From NCBI RefSeq assembly GCF_006636215.1, contig NZ_VIFM01000052.1, positions 1 to 52,819 on the forward strand: 52,819 nt of DNA, given 5' to 3'. Each line of letters starts with the position of its first letter. Positions within the stretch are counted from its first letter, which is position 1. A program made the translations under genes and the position numbers. Below the pieces are notes generated by a model that had not been told where the DNA came from, made no database searches, and was given only the letters and a program-made list of their open reading frames with translations. Origin of the DNA: Myxococcus llanfairpwllgwyngyllgogerychwyrndrobwllllantysiliogogogochensis. Its GTDB lineage: Bacteria; Myxococcota; Myxococcia; Myxococcales; Myxococcaceae. This document shows positions 27,926 to 36,617 of the stretch, piece by piece.

Positions 27926-29074
27926 ATGCACAAACCCACCCTGTCCACACCCCTGGCTCGTGGTTCCCTGTCGTCGCGGCTGTTGCCCTCGCTCGCGGCG
28001 CTCCTGCTGCTCCCGCTCCCCGCACTCGCGGCGCAAGTGCCTGTCGCCTGCAACAACACCGTCACCGATGACGAGACGCTGAACGCCGCCGTCGCCGCCA
28101 GCGCGGTGGGGGACGAGTTGGTCATCTCCGGACCCTGCCTCATCAACTCGACGGTGCGTCTGCGCGGCCAGCGCGCGTATCGGGGAGGCGAGCCCTCGGG
28201 CACCGTCATCCGTCAGGCGAACGGCGCCAACCTCGCGGCGCTGCTGGCCAGCGACACATGGCTGGATGTGGCGACCTTCACGGGCGACCCGGTCAGCGTG
28301 AAGAACCTCACGCTGGAGGGGAACCCGACCAACAACACCGGCCGTGCCACGGACGGCATCGTGCTGATGTCGTGGAACTCCACCGTGGAGAACACCCGCA
28401 TCAACAACATGCGCGGCTCGGGCATCCGCCTCACGAACACCAACAGCGCGGGGACGCCCATCGTCAACACGCAAGTGAACGGGCGCATCGTCCACAACTT
28501 CATCAGCGACTCGGGTGTCCACGGCGTGCACGTCCAGGACTCGGGCAACTCCGTGACGGACTGGGACCTCATCGACAACTGGATCGCCGACTCGGGTGTC
28601 AGCGCCATCCGCCTGGAGAACTCGGCGGGCTGGAAGGTGCGCGGCAATCACCTCTACGGCGTGGGCCAGACGGCCATCGTCGCGCAGCGGCTGTTCGGCA
28701 CCACCATCTCCGACAACTACATCGAGGGCTTCGGAGAGGGCACCACGGCTGGCACCTGGGCGGGCATCGGCGCCACCGTGCAGGGTGACGCGGCGTCGGT
28801 CATCTCCGACAACAAGATCTTCAACTTCGGAGGCGAGCCCAACACCGCCTCGCGCTACCACTACCTTTCCATCAGCCAGGTCAACTACGGCACGGGCTTC
28901 GTCTCCGTGACGGGCAACGCCATCCGGGGCATCGGCAGCACGCGCAGCACCGGACTGAACTACGAGAAGGGCGGAGGCACCGCGCTGACCATCACGTCCA
29001 CGGGGAACCTGGTGACGGGCGTCACCACGGCGCGGAACGTGGGCACAGGCGTCACCGTCACCGCGGGACAGTAG
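27926..29074 (+). CDS. Secreted right-handed parallel beta-helix protein
   Basis: 382 residues with a long signal peptide (hydrophobic LLPSLAALLLLPLPALAA). The mature protein has pectate-lyase-like repeats of ~22-25 residues rich in Asn, Gly and Ser (VKNLTLEGNPTNNTGRATDG, STVENTRINNMRGSGIRL, GNHLYGVGQTAIVAQ, TTISDNYIEGF). This fold is used by polysaccharide lyases, hydrolases and adhesins; no catalytic set is identified. ATG 27926 fits the signal peptide; upstream in-frame codons are not needed. Its gene ends 92 bases from a convergent membrane-protein gene. Confidence 0.8.
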   Translation: MHKPTLSTPLARGSLSSRLLPSLAALLLLPLPALAAQVPVACNNTVTDDETLNAAVAASAVGDELVISGPCLINSTVRLRGQRAYRGGEPSGTVIRQANGANLAALLASDTWLDVATFTGDPVSVKNLTLEGNPTNNTGRATDGIVLMSWNSTVENTRINNMRGSGIRLTNTNSAGTPIVNTQVNGRIVHNFISDSGVHGVHVQDSGNSVTDWDLIDNWIADSGVSAIRLENSAGWKVRGNHLYGVGQTAIVAQRLFGTTISDNYIEGFGEGTTAGTWAGIGATVQGDAASVISDNKIFNFGGEPNTASRYHYLSISQVNYGTGFVSVTGNAIRGIGSTRSTGLNYEKGGGTALTITSTGNLVTGVTTARNVGTGVTVTAGQ

Positions 29075-29088
29075 TCGCCCCTGGGGCC

Positions 29089-29113
29089 CGCCTCGGTCCT
29101 GGTGGCCGAGGCG
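29089..29113. terminator. Hairpin between convergent beta-helix and DUF2306-like genes
   Basis: CGCCTCGG (29089-29096) pairs perfectly with CCGAGGCG (29106-29113) around a 9-base loop, with near-matching G/C flanks extending it. No T tract. Confidence 0.5.
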
Positions 29114-29166
29114 GCCTCACCGTTGTCGCGGCGCAAGTCTCGAACGAGCGGTCTCAGGGGCCACTG

Positions 29167-29901
29167 TCAGGATGCCACGCGCGAGTGCGCTCCATCGGCC
29201 GACGCCGGGGCGCGTTCGGGACGCGGGCTCCTGGCCTTGGCCGCGAACTTCCCCTGGTAGTAGCGCTCCCACAGCTTGAGTCCCGGAACGCCCACCAGCG
29301 TGGGGCCGAGGAACACGGCGAGCTGCATGCCCTCGATACCCAGGTGCCTCGCATTGACGACCAGCACGGCCGTCAACGTGGCGATGCCCGAGCCCACCAT
29401 GGCGCCCATGTGCTGGAACCACCAGTGCATCCGCTCCTGGGGCGGGCGGAGCCAGTACCGCAGCGATGCCGCGCCCTGGAGGATTCCCACGGGCGCGAAG
29501 CCCCACAGGAGTGGAACGTCATTCACGAGGCCCCACGCTCCGGTGAACAGGCCCAGGCCCAGCGTCAGCGCGGAGAGGCCCAGGTCGAAGGGGTGACGAT
29601 GCGCCGTCGTGCGAGACTTCGTGCGCAGCACGCGTACGCCCATGGATGCGGAGCTTCCGCTCATCACGCTCAGGAACATGAAGAACAACGCATGGGCCTG
29701 ATGCTCCGGCCCCTGCAGGAATCTCCAACTGGAGATGATCAATCCGGTGATGGCCACGACGCCCATCGCAACCACGTAGACCCAGCCCACGCGCCGGTGG
29801 AGCGAGCTTCCCTTTCGCGCCACCAGGGGCAGCCACAGCGAGGTGAAGCCGACGACACCCGCCATGATGTGAATCGCGCGAGCGAGATAATAGAAAGACA
29901 T
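29167..29901 (-). CDS. Multi-pass membrane protein, DUF2306-like
   Basis: 244 residues with about six or seven hydrophobic helices. The N-terminus (YYLARAIHIMAGVVGF, then SSLHRRVGWVYVVAMG) has the conserved His/Arg pattern of DUF2306 predicted membrane proteins, whose role is unknown, with further His at QAHALFF, HRHPFD and HWWFQHMGAM that could bind heme or metal. ATG 29901 is chosen because it begins the first helix; the open frame continues to 29976. Basic tail after the last helix lies in the cytoplasm by the positive-inside rule. Confidence 0.7.
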   Translation of the reverse strand: MSFYYLARAIHIMAGVVGFTSLWLPLVARKGSSLHRRVGWVYVVAMGVVAITGLIISSWRFLQGPEHQAHALFFMFLSVMSGSSASMGVRVLRTKSRTTAHRHPFDLGLSALTLGLGLFTGAWGLVNDVPLLWGFAPVGILQGAASLRYWLRPPQERMHWWFQHMGAMVGSGIATLTAVLVVNARHLGIEGMQLAVFLGPTLVGVPGLKLWERYYQGKFAAKARSPRPERAPASADGAHSRVAS

Positions 29902-30039
29902 GCAGGCCTCCGACGTGCTGCGAGACGGAGGCCAAGGTACGCAAGCGCTCCACGGCCCACATCGGCTGGAAGTCACACGGGGGCACCATGACTTCCGGCA
30001 TATGTCCCGCCGCCGAGGCGGGTCCTATGCTCTGCGCCC

Positions 30040-31203
30040 ATGTCCTTGAAGCACGCCGCACGAAAGCCCGCATCCATCCGAAGACTGCTGCGCGTGGCGG
30101 GGTTGCTCACGTGGGCCGTCGTCGGCTCCCCTCATGTGGAGGACGTGCTGCGCGAGCCCTCGCTGCTCTCCACTCCGCGCGAGCTGGCGTGGTTGGTGGC
30201 CTTTCTCGCGTTCGGCCTGGCCTATTGGTGGAATGCGCGGGCCGAGGTCGAGGACCGGCGCGGGATTCCGCTGATGGGAGTGCAGGCCGTCAGCGCGCTC
30301 GTCATCGTGGCCACCAGTCGCACGGGTGTGGACGGTGCGCTGCTCGCCATCGTCGCGGCCCAGGCGCCCGAGTTGCTGTCGCAACGACGCGCGATGCTCT
30401 GGGTCCTCGCGCAGTCGGTGGCCCTGCTGCTCGTCTTCGTCTCCATCTACCCGCTGTCGCGCGCGCTGCTTCAGGCGCTCATCTTCATCGGCTTCCAGGG
30501 CTTCACGCTGGGCTCGGCCGTCGTCATGGTTCGCGAGGCCGAAGCGCGAGGCGAGCTGGCCCGCCTCCACGCGGAGCTCCAGTCCACCCAGGTGCTGCTC
30601 GCCGCCAGCGAGCGGGAAGGGGAGCGGCTGCGCATCGCCCGTGAGCTGCACGACTCCCTGGGCCATCACCTCACCGCCCTGTCCCTCAACCTGGAAGCCG
30701 CCGCGCACACCGCGAAGGACACGCCCTCCGCCGAGCACCTGCGTCGCGCACGCGAGGCCGCCCGCATGCTGCTGTCCGAGGTGCGCGAGACGGTGTCGGC
30801 GTTGCGTGACACCCCCGCGCCGTTGCTTGCGACGCTGCGTCAGCTCGCGCACGACATGCCCGGGCTCGCGGTCCACCTCGAGGTCCCCGAGACGCTGGCC
30901 CTCGATTCGGCCGAGGCGACGCACTCGCTCATCCGCTGCGTCCAGGAGGTCCTCACGAACACGCTGCGCCACGCCCACGCGACGCAGCTCTGGATTCGCA
31001 TCGTCCCGACCAAGGAAGGCGGCGTGCGGGTCATGACCCGAGATGACGGCCGGGGCGCGCGGTCGCCGATGCCTGGCGCGGGCCTCACCGGCATGTGCGA
31101 GCGCTTCACCCGCCTGGGAGGCCGCGTGGACTGGCGCGCGGAAGAAGGGAAGGGCTGGGAGTTGGATGCGTGGCTTCCGGCCGAGCGGAGGGCCGACGCG
31201 TGA
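30040..31203 (+). CDS. NarL-family sensor histidine kinase
   Basis: 387 residues. Five or six hydrophobic helices (~15-175) form an integral membrane sensor with little periplasmic sequence. A short coiled linker leads to the HisKA_3 domain with RELHDSLGHHLTAL (phospho-acceptor His204), then an HATPase_c domain with an N box (VQEVLTNTLRHAHA) and G boxes (RDDGRG, GAGLTGMCER). The stop overlaps the regulator start by four bases (GTGA), so the two are co-translated. The signal is unknown; the membrane-embedded sensor suggests a lipid, membrane-stress or small hydrophobic cue. Confidence 0.92.
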   Translation: MSLKHAARKPASIRRLLRVAGLLTWAVVGSPHVEDVLREPSLLSTPRELAWLVAFLAFGLAYWWNARAEVEDRRGIPLMGVQAVSALVIVATSRTGVDGALLAIVAAQAPELLSQRRAMLWVLAQSVALLLVFVSIYPLSRALLQALIFIGFQGFTLGSAVVMVREAEARGELARLHAELQSTQVLLAASEREGERLRIARELHDSLGHHLTALSLNLEAAAHTAKDTPSAEHLRRAREAARMLLSEVRETVSALRDTPAPLLATLRQLAHDMPGLAVHLEVPETLALDSAEATHSLIRCVQEVLTNTLRHAHATQLWIRIVPTKEGGVRVMTRDDGRGARSPMPGAGLTGMCERFTRLGGRVDWRAEEGKGWELDAWLPAERRADA

Positions 31204-31841
31204 TTCGACTCGTCCTGGTGGATGACCATGCGCTGGTGCGACAGGGGCTTCGCGGCCTGCTGGACCTCACGCCCGACCTGCGCGTGGTGGGCGAGGCGGT
31301 GGATGGCGAGGAGGCGCTGCGCAAGGTGGCGGAGCTGAATCCCGATGTCGTCCTCATGGACGTGCGCATGCCGCGCATGACGGGCCTGGAAGCACTGCGG
31401 GAGCTGCGGCGCGGGCCCGTGCATCGGCGCGTGGTGCTGCTCACCACCTTCGACGAGGACGCCGCCATCGTCGAGGCGTTGCGCGCGGGCGTGCAGGGCT
31501 TCCTCCTCAAGGACGTGTCGCTGGAGGAACTCTCCGACGCCATCCGTCGCGTCCACGCGGGCGAGACGCTGCTGCCCCCCGGTGTCGCCGAGCGCGTGAC
31601 CCGGGGGCTCCTGGAGCTGTCCCGGGACTTCGCGCACGCGGAGCTTCCCGAAGGGCTCACGCGGCGGGAAGTCGAGGTGCTGCGGCTCATCGCCCGGGGA
31701 CTGAGCAACCGGGAGATTGCCCAGGCGCTCGGGACGGCGGAGGGCACGGTGAAGAACCAGACCTCCAGCATCCTGTCGAAGCTCGGTGTCCGGGACAGGA
31801 CTCGAGCGGTGCTCCGGGGCATGGAGCTTGGCTGCCTGTAG
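31200..31841 (+). CDS. NarL/FixJ-family response regulator
   Basis: 213 residues. The receiver domain has the acidic pair (LVDDH), phospho-acceptor Asp54 (LMDVRMP) and LLTTFDED / FLLKD with the conserved Thr and Lys. A LuxR-type helix-turn-helix closes the protein (LTRREVEVLRLIARGLSNREIAQALG...TVKNQTSSILSKLGV). GTG 31200 starts four bases before the end of the kinase gene. Partner of the kinase; target genes are not identifiable here. Confidence 0.94.
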   Translation: MIRLVLVDDHALVRQGLRGLLDLTPDLRVVGEAVDGEEALRKVAELNPDVVLMDVRMPRMTGLEALRELRRGPVHRRVVLLTTFDEDAAIVEALRAGVQGFLLKDVSLEELSDAIRRVHAGETLLPPGVAERVTRGLLELSRDFAHAELPEGLTRREVEVLRLIARGLSNREIAQALGTAEGTVKNQTSSILSKLGVRDRTRAVLRGMELGCL

Positions 31842-31968
31842 TTCGGACATCCCTCTTGGGTAGGCCCCGGGTTCTGAGGCAACCTCCTGAATCATGTGGC
31901 GCCCGGCGTTATCCCTGCCGGACGCGCGGCACCGTGCTTCGGTGTCCGCAGGACGCAGGAGATGCCCG

Positions 31969-33024
31969 ATGGCCCAGCAGCGTGGACCCTCCCAGCTCGA
32001 CCTCTTCACGGGCGCGCCCGTGGAGGCGCCCACCCGGAGCCGGAGCAGGACCCAGCCGGTAGCGCCCGCGCCCGTGGAGGAGTCCCTCGCGTCCCTCGGC
32101 CGCGAACTGCCCACGGGCATCTACCTGGGCACCTCGTCGTGGACGTTCCCCGGCTGGTCCGGCCTCGTCTATGACCACGAGGCCGCCGCGTCGCAGCTCG
32201 CGCGCGAGGGACTGTCCGCGTACTCGCGCCACCCCGTGCTGCGCACCGTGGGCATCGACCGGACGTTCTACGGCCCCATCAACGCCGAGGCCTTCGCCGA
32301 GTACGCGGAGCAGGTGCCCGCGGACTTCCGCTTCCTGGTGAAGGCACACGAGGTCTGCACGCTGGCGCGCTTTCCCATGCACGAGCGCTACGGCGCGCAT
32401 CGAGGCCAGCTCAACGAGCGCTTCCTTCACGCCGCCTACGCGGAGGAGGCCGTGGTGCGGCCCTTCGTGGAGGGCCTGGGCGACAAGGGCGGCCCGCTCG
32501 TCTTCCAATTCCCTCCGCAGGACCCACAGGTGCTGGGCGGCCCCGCGCGCTTCGTGGAGCGACTGCACGCGTTTCTCTCCGCGCTCCCCAAGGGCCCGCT
32601 GTACGCGGTGGAGGTGCGCAACGAGGAGCTGCTGACGGAGGGGTTCGCGCAGGCGCTGGCGGACGTGGGCGCCTGTCCCGTCCTCGCGGTGTGGGCACAC
32701 ATGCCCTCCATGGGCATTCAGGCCAGGCGCACCCGGGCGCTGGAGGCGCGCGCCCTCGTGGTGCGGTGGATGCTGCCGCCGAACCTCGGCTACGAGGAGG
32801 CACGTGCTCGCTATGCGCCGTTCAATCGGTTGGTGGACGAGGACGTGCCCACCCGGGACTTGCTGGCGCGAGCGTGCCTGGCCGCCCAGCGCCGCGAGCG
32901 CCCCGTCTTCGTCACCATCAACAACAAAGCCGAGGGAAGCGCGCCTCTGTCCGCCATCAAACTGGCGGAACGTATCGTCACGAGCAGGACGACGGAGGGG
33001 AGCCAGCGGAGCGTCGCGTCATGA
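31969..33024 (+). CDS. DUF72 (YecE-like) protein
   Basis: 351 residues. After a disordered, Pro/Arg-rich N-terminal ~45 residues comes the DUF72 TIM-barrel-like core: GIYLGTSSWTFPGWSGLVY, the IDRTFYGPINAEAFAEYAEQVPADFRF signature, GPLVFQFPP, YAVEVRNEELL. The family's biochemical role is unsettled. ATG 31969 has AGGAG 8 bases upstream. The N-terminal extension is longer than usual for the family. Confidence 0.85.
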   Translation: MAQQRGPSQLDLFTGAPVEAPTRSRSRTQPVAPAPVEESLASLGRELPTGIYLGTSSWTFPGWSGLVYDHEAAASQLAREGLSAYSRHPVLRTVGIDRTFYGPINAEAFAEYAEQVPADFRFLVKAHEVCTLARFPMHERYGAHRGQLNERFLHAAYAEEAVVRPFVEGLGDKGGPLVFQFPPQDPQVLGGPARFVERLHAFLSALPKGPLYAVEVRNEELLTEGFAQALADVGACPVLAVWAHMPSMGIQARRTRALEARALVVRWMLPPNLGYEEARARYAPFNRLVDEDVPTRDLLARACLAAQRRERPVFVTINNKAEGSAPLSAIKLAERIVTSRTTEGSQRSVAS

Positions 33025-33068
33025 ACGAGACTTGCCACCGTGCACAACACTTGCTTACTTGAGGGGGC

Positions 33069-33380
33069 ATGAAGTCCGTCCTGGTCGCCGCACTGGTGGT
33101 TCAAATGACGACAGCCGGAGGCGCGGGTGCGCGCGAGGAGCGTGCGAACGCGCGCGACACGGCGGCGGCGGACGATGTGGGCAAGCACCTCTCCGCGCTG
33201 AAGCAGGAGCTGGACTCGGTGTCGGAGCAGTACCGGCAGGCCCGAGAGCGGCGGCGTCAGGAGTCAGAGCGCAAGAAGCGCGAGTCGGGGGAATGGACGA
33301 ATGAGCCCGCGACGTCTCCCCCCTCTCCCAGCAGGCGAGCCATCGCTCCCGCCGGAGGGGCCGGAACCCCCGCCCGCTGA
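33069..33380 (+). CDS. Small secreted coiled-coil protein
   Basis: 103 residues. A short signal-like stretch (MKSVLVAALVVQMTTAGGAGA) precedes a highly charged helix (~40-75, KQELDSVSEQYRQARERRRQ then KKR-rich) that should form a coiled coil; the last ~30 residues are Pro/Ala/Ser-rich. GAGGGGG directly precedes the ATG. The last 80 bases overlap the following Smr gene in another frame, so the true C-terminus may be shorter in a related genome, or a frameshift may separate parts of one gene. No family recognised. Confidence 0.55.
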   Translation: MKSVLVAALVVQMTTAGGAGAREERANARDTAAADDVGKHLSALKQELDSVSEQYRQARERRRQESERKKRESGEWTNEPATSPPSPSRRAIAPAGGAGTPAR

Positions 33381-33672
33381 CGATGAGGTCTTCGAGTTGC
33401 CCATCGACGGCAACCTCGACCTGCACTTCTTCCAGCCTCGTGAGGTGAAGCCCCTCGTCATCGAGTACCTCTGGGCGTGTCGCCAGAAGGGGTTGCTCGA
33501 TGTGCGCGTCATCCACGGCAAGGGCACGGGCGCGCTGCGGCGCACGGTGCACGCGCTGCTGCCCAAGCTGGAGGAGGTGGAGTCCTTCCGCCCCGCCTCC
33601 GAGTTCGACGGAGGCTGGGGTGCGACGTGGGTGCGGCTCAGGCCGCTCCCGCCTCAGGACAGCCAGAAGTAG
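33301..33672 (+). CDS. Smr-domain protein
   Basis: 123 residues. A Pro-rich ~30-residue leader precedes the Smr domain: IDGNLDLHFFQPREVKPLVIEYLWACRQKGLLDVRVIHGKGTGALRRTVHALLP. The LDLH and HGKGTGALR motifs are those of the small-MutS-related fold, which acts as an endonuclease on DNA or RNA in MutS2 and stand-alone Smr proteins. The rest of MutS2 is absent. ATG 33301 lies inside the preceding gene. The last 19 bases overlap, tail to tail, the end of the SNF2 helicase on the other strand. Confidence 0.83.
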   Translation: MSPRRLPPLPAGEPSLPPEGPEPPPADDEVFELPIDGNLDLHFFQPREVKPLVIEYLWACRQKGLLDVRVIHGKGTGALRRTVHALLPKLEEVESFRPASEFDGGWGATWVRLRPLPPQDSQK

Positions 33673-36416
33673 GCGGAGGCGATGAGCGAGCGCTTCTCGT
33701 TCACCTTGGCCTTGTTGGCGAGCTCCGCGAGCTGCCGGTCCTTGGCGGCGTAGCGCTTCTCCTCCTCGTTGCGCAGCGAGGACAGCTTGCGGCGGTACTC
33801 GCGCTCCATCCGGTCCGAGTTCGCCCGCGCCTTCGCGCGCTCCGCGATGTCTTCCACGGACGCCACCTGCTTGCGCGCGTCGATCCACTGCTGCCGGGCC
33901 GCCTCGACGCCCTCACGGGACTCCATCAGGCAGTCCTCGACGTAGCGGTCCGCGCGCTCCTTGGCCTTGTCCAGCTCCAGGGCATTGCGGCGCTCGGCGG
34001 CGCGGACGATTTCGTCCTTCGCCGTCACCAGCGACTGCTCCTGCATGAGCTGCACGGACACGGGCGCGGGCTGCCGACGCTTCTCTTCCTTCGCGGCCAG
34101 CTTCACGAAGTGCGCGCCGTCCTGGAGGGGCAGGGCGCGGAAGTTGCCCTCGCGGTCCTTCACCAGCACCAGGTGGACGAGCTTCTCCTCGGGCTTCAAG
34201 CCCGTCGTCTCGAACTTGTAGGCGAACCACCAGCCCTCGCTGCCAGCCAGTCGCGCCAGGCGTGAGGGCAGGCCCGCGGCGTCGAGCTGGAGGTAGCTGA
34301 CGGCGTCCTGCTTGCGCTCCTTGACGGCATAGGCGGCCTTGGCGATCTCCAGCCGTCCGGAGGTGCGGCTGCCGAGCACCGAGCTGGTGAGGGCGCGCGC
34401 CTCCTGCTGTCGCTTCGCGAGGGCTTCCTTTGTCTGCTCACCCTGGCCGCGCAGGCGTCGGCGGACATCGCCGTCGAAGCGCTCCAGCACCACCGAGCGC
34501 ATCTCCGTCATGCGCTGGCTGATGCGCCCCTCCATCTCCGAGCGCAGCTTGTCGAAGGCCGCGTTGATGTCCTCCACCTTGCGGCAGCCCTGGTAGATGT
34601 CGAGCACGCGGCGCTCGAAGTCCACGCCGCTCTCCAGCGCGCCCAGGATTTCGTCCGACGCGCCGAAGACGCCGTCGAAGAGGTTGAGCTTCTTCTCCAG
34701 CAACTCGAACAGTCGAGCGTCCGCCGCGTTCATCCGGTTGAGGAAGTTGATGACCAGCACGTCGCGCTGCTGGCCATACCGGTGGCAGCGGCCGATTCGC
34801 TGCTCCACGCGCTGCGGGTTCCAGGGCAAATCGTAGTTCACCACCAGGTTGCAGAACTGGAGGTTGAGGCCCTCGGCGCCGGCCTCGGTGCAGATGAGGA
34901 TCTGCGTCTTGTTGCGGAAGTCGTCCACCAGCGCGCGCCGGTCCTCCGGCGTGCCGGCGTCACCGGACAGCAGCGAAATCTTCCCCCGGTACCCGTGCTC
35001 CGACAGGAGGTTGAAGAGGTACTGCTGCGTGCGCTTGGACTCGGTGAAGATGAGCGCCTTCTCCGGCCAGCCGTGCGCGCGCATCACCGTGAAGGTGCGG
35101 TCCAGGCCCCGCTTGAGGGCCTCGCCCTTGGCGTTGACCTTGATGGAGTCCGCCAGGTCCGCGTACTGCCGAAGCTCCCAGACCTCCTGCTCCAGGGCGC
35201 GCACGTTGGGCGCCTTGGCCGGGTCGTCGGACCACTCCTCGCCCTCCTCGACGAACTGCTTGGCCTCCTCGGGCTCGAACATCGCGAGCGCCTGCTGGCC
35301 CAGCTTCGCCGCCGCGAGTCGCTTCTCCAGGTTGTCCGACAGCCGCCGCAGCGTCGGGGCGATGGCGTACGTGGAGGACGCCAGGAGCTTGCGGTAGCAC
35401 AGCGTCAGCAGCGTCTTCTTGCCGGGCTCAATCGCCGCGGCCTCCGAGCGCTGGAGGTACTCGCTGACCTTCTCGTAGAGGTCATGCTCCTCGGGCGAGG
35501 GAGTGAAGTCCTCCACGATGGAGCGGCGGTTGGTGTAGCGCACGTACTCGCGCACCTGCCGGCGCAGCGTGCGTTGCACCACGGGGGCGAGCCGCTCCTT
35601 CAGCTCGCCCGCGGCGGCCTCGGACATGCCGCCGCCCTCGTCCACGCGGTAGCGGCTGCGGAAGGCGTGCTCGGGGCCCAGAATCTGCTCGTCCAGCAGC
35701 GACATCAGGCCGAACAGCTCCATCAAGTCGTTCTGGAGCGGGGTGGCGGTGAGCAGCAGCTTGGGCTTGCCGCCCAGGGACGCCTTGAGCGCCTGGCCCA
35801 TCTTGTTGTTGGCGCGGTGCGCGTTGCGCAGGCGGTGGGCTTCGTCGATGACGACGAGGTCCCACGCGATTTCCGACGTCAGGTGCGCCTTGTTGGCCGC
35901 GAACGGGTGCGAGCAGATGACGGGGAAGGGCTGGTCGAAGCAGTTGCCGGTGGCGCGCACGGTGCGGCCGTCCACGAGCACGCTGTCCAGGTCGAACTTC
36001 TCTCGCAGCTCGCTGTTCCACTGCGCGCGCAGCGTGGCCGGCGCGAGGATGAGGATGCGCGTCTTCCCCTCGGCCATGAGCTGGGCGATGACGAGCCCGG
36101 CCTCAATGGTCTTCCCCAGGCCCACCTCGTCGCCCAGCATGCAGCCGCCGCGCGAAAGCGAGTCGAGCGCGAACATGGCGCCTTCGACCTGATGCGGGTT
36201 GAGGTCGACCTTCGCCTCGGACAGGGCTCCCGCCAACCGTTGTTGCGTATCACCACTGCGCGCCAGCAACTCTTCCGCCAGCAGGCGCTCGTGGAAGGGG
36301 GTCAGCGTCGTCCGGGCGGGCGGCTCCGTGGCCTCCGCGCGGGCGGCGATGGCCGCCGCGTCTGCCTCCACCTCCAACCTCAAACCCCTTGCGACCTCCG
36401 CCAAGACTGTCTCCAT
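33654..36416 (-). CDS. SNF2/RapA-type helicase-like ATPase with a long C-terminal coiled coil
   Basis: 920 residues. Walker A GDEVGLGKT (95-103) and DEAH (191-194) are followed by LTATPLQN, then the second RecA lobe with IFTESKRTQQYLF, ICTEAGAEGLNLQ and QRIGRCHRYGQ, all SNF2 signatures, so ATPase activity is expected. The C-terminal third (~640-920) is charged coiled coil. The N-terminal RapA/HepA Tudor and SWI domains are not obvious. It resembles SNF2 ATPases seen in some defence islands (e.g. DISARM DrmD-like), but no methyltransferase, nuclease or PLD gene is adjacent, so a stand-alone chromatin or RNA polymerase recycling role is equally likely. Confidence 0.9.
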   Translation of the reverse strand: METVLAEVARGLRLEVEADAAAIAARAEATEPPARTTLTPFHERLLAEELLARSGDTQQRLAGALSEAKVDLNPHQVEGAMFALDSLSRGGCMLGDEVGLGKTIEAGLVIAQLMAEGKTRILILAPATLRAQWNSELREKFDLDSVLVDGRTVRATGNCFDQPFPVICSHPFAANKAHLTSEIAWDLVVIDEAHRLRNAHRANNKMGQALKASLGGKPKLLLTATPLQNDLMELFGLMSLLDEQILGPEHAFRSRYRVDEGGGMSEAAAGELKERLAPVVQRTLRRQVREYVRYTNRRSIVEDFTPSPEEHDLYEKVSEYLQRSEAAAIEPGKKTLLTLCYRKLLASSTYAIAPTLRRLSDNLEKRLAAAKLGQQALAMFEPEEAKQFVEEGEEWSDDPAKAPNVRALEQEVWELRQYADLADSIKVNAKGEALKRGLDRTFTVMRAHGWPEKALIFTESKRTQQYLFNLLSEHGYRGKISLLSGDAGTPEDRRALVDDFRNKTQILICTEAGAEGLNLQFCNLVVNYDLPWNPQRVEQRIGRCHRYGQQRDVLVINFLNRMNAADARLFELLEKKLNLFDGVFGASDEILGALESGVDFERRVLDIYQGCRKVEDINAAFDKLRSEMEGRISQRMTEMRSVVLERFDGDVRRRLRGQGEQTKEALAKRQQEARALTSSVLGSRTSGRLEIAKAAYAVKERKQDAVSYLQLDAAGLPSRLARLAGSEGWWFAYKFETTGLKPEEKLVHLVLVKDREGNFRALPLQDGAHFVKLAAKEEKRRQPAPVSVQLMQEQSLVTAKDEIVRAAERRNALELDKAKERADRYVEDCLMESREGVEAARQQWIDARKQVASVEDIAERAKARANSDRMEREYRRKLSSLRNEEEKRYAAKDRQLAELANKAKVNEKRSLIASAYFWLS

Positions 36417-36617
36417 CCGTGTTGTTTCGGGGCGCCCACCGACACAGCGGGCGAGAGAGACGGGCCATTTTGTTGACGGAGGCTCCGCTGTAAAGGGGGT
36501 CGTCTCCGAGGCCGAATTCTAGGCCTCCGCGCGATTGGCATGCTTCTTCGCGAGCGACGCGCGCGTACTCGATAAATGAGTGTCGCGCGAACTTTCCGCT
36601 GGACATCTTCGCGAGGC
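36417..36617. other. Spacer between DUF58 and helicase genes with an imperfect hairpin
   Basis: This 200-base gap holds one inverted repeat at 36560-36589: CGCGCG/CGCGCG and ACTC/GAGT around a GATAAAT loop, with a one-versus-two-base internal loop. It may end the MoxR/DUF58 transcript. No T tract and no gene. Confidence 0.45.

Noticed and set aside
33654..36416. Possible anti-phage defence locus (SNF2 helicase)
   Set aside because: No methyltransferase, PLD, DUF1998 or nuclease partner within the neighbouring genes; the Smr and MoxR neighbours do not match known defence systems.
34782..36476. Plus-strand frame antisense to the SNF2 gene
   Set aside because: Leu/Arg/Val/Glu-rich shadow of the helicase; no independent start or motif.
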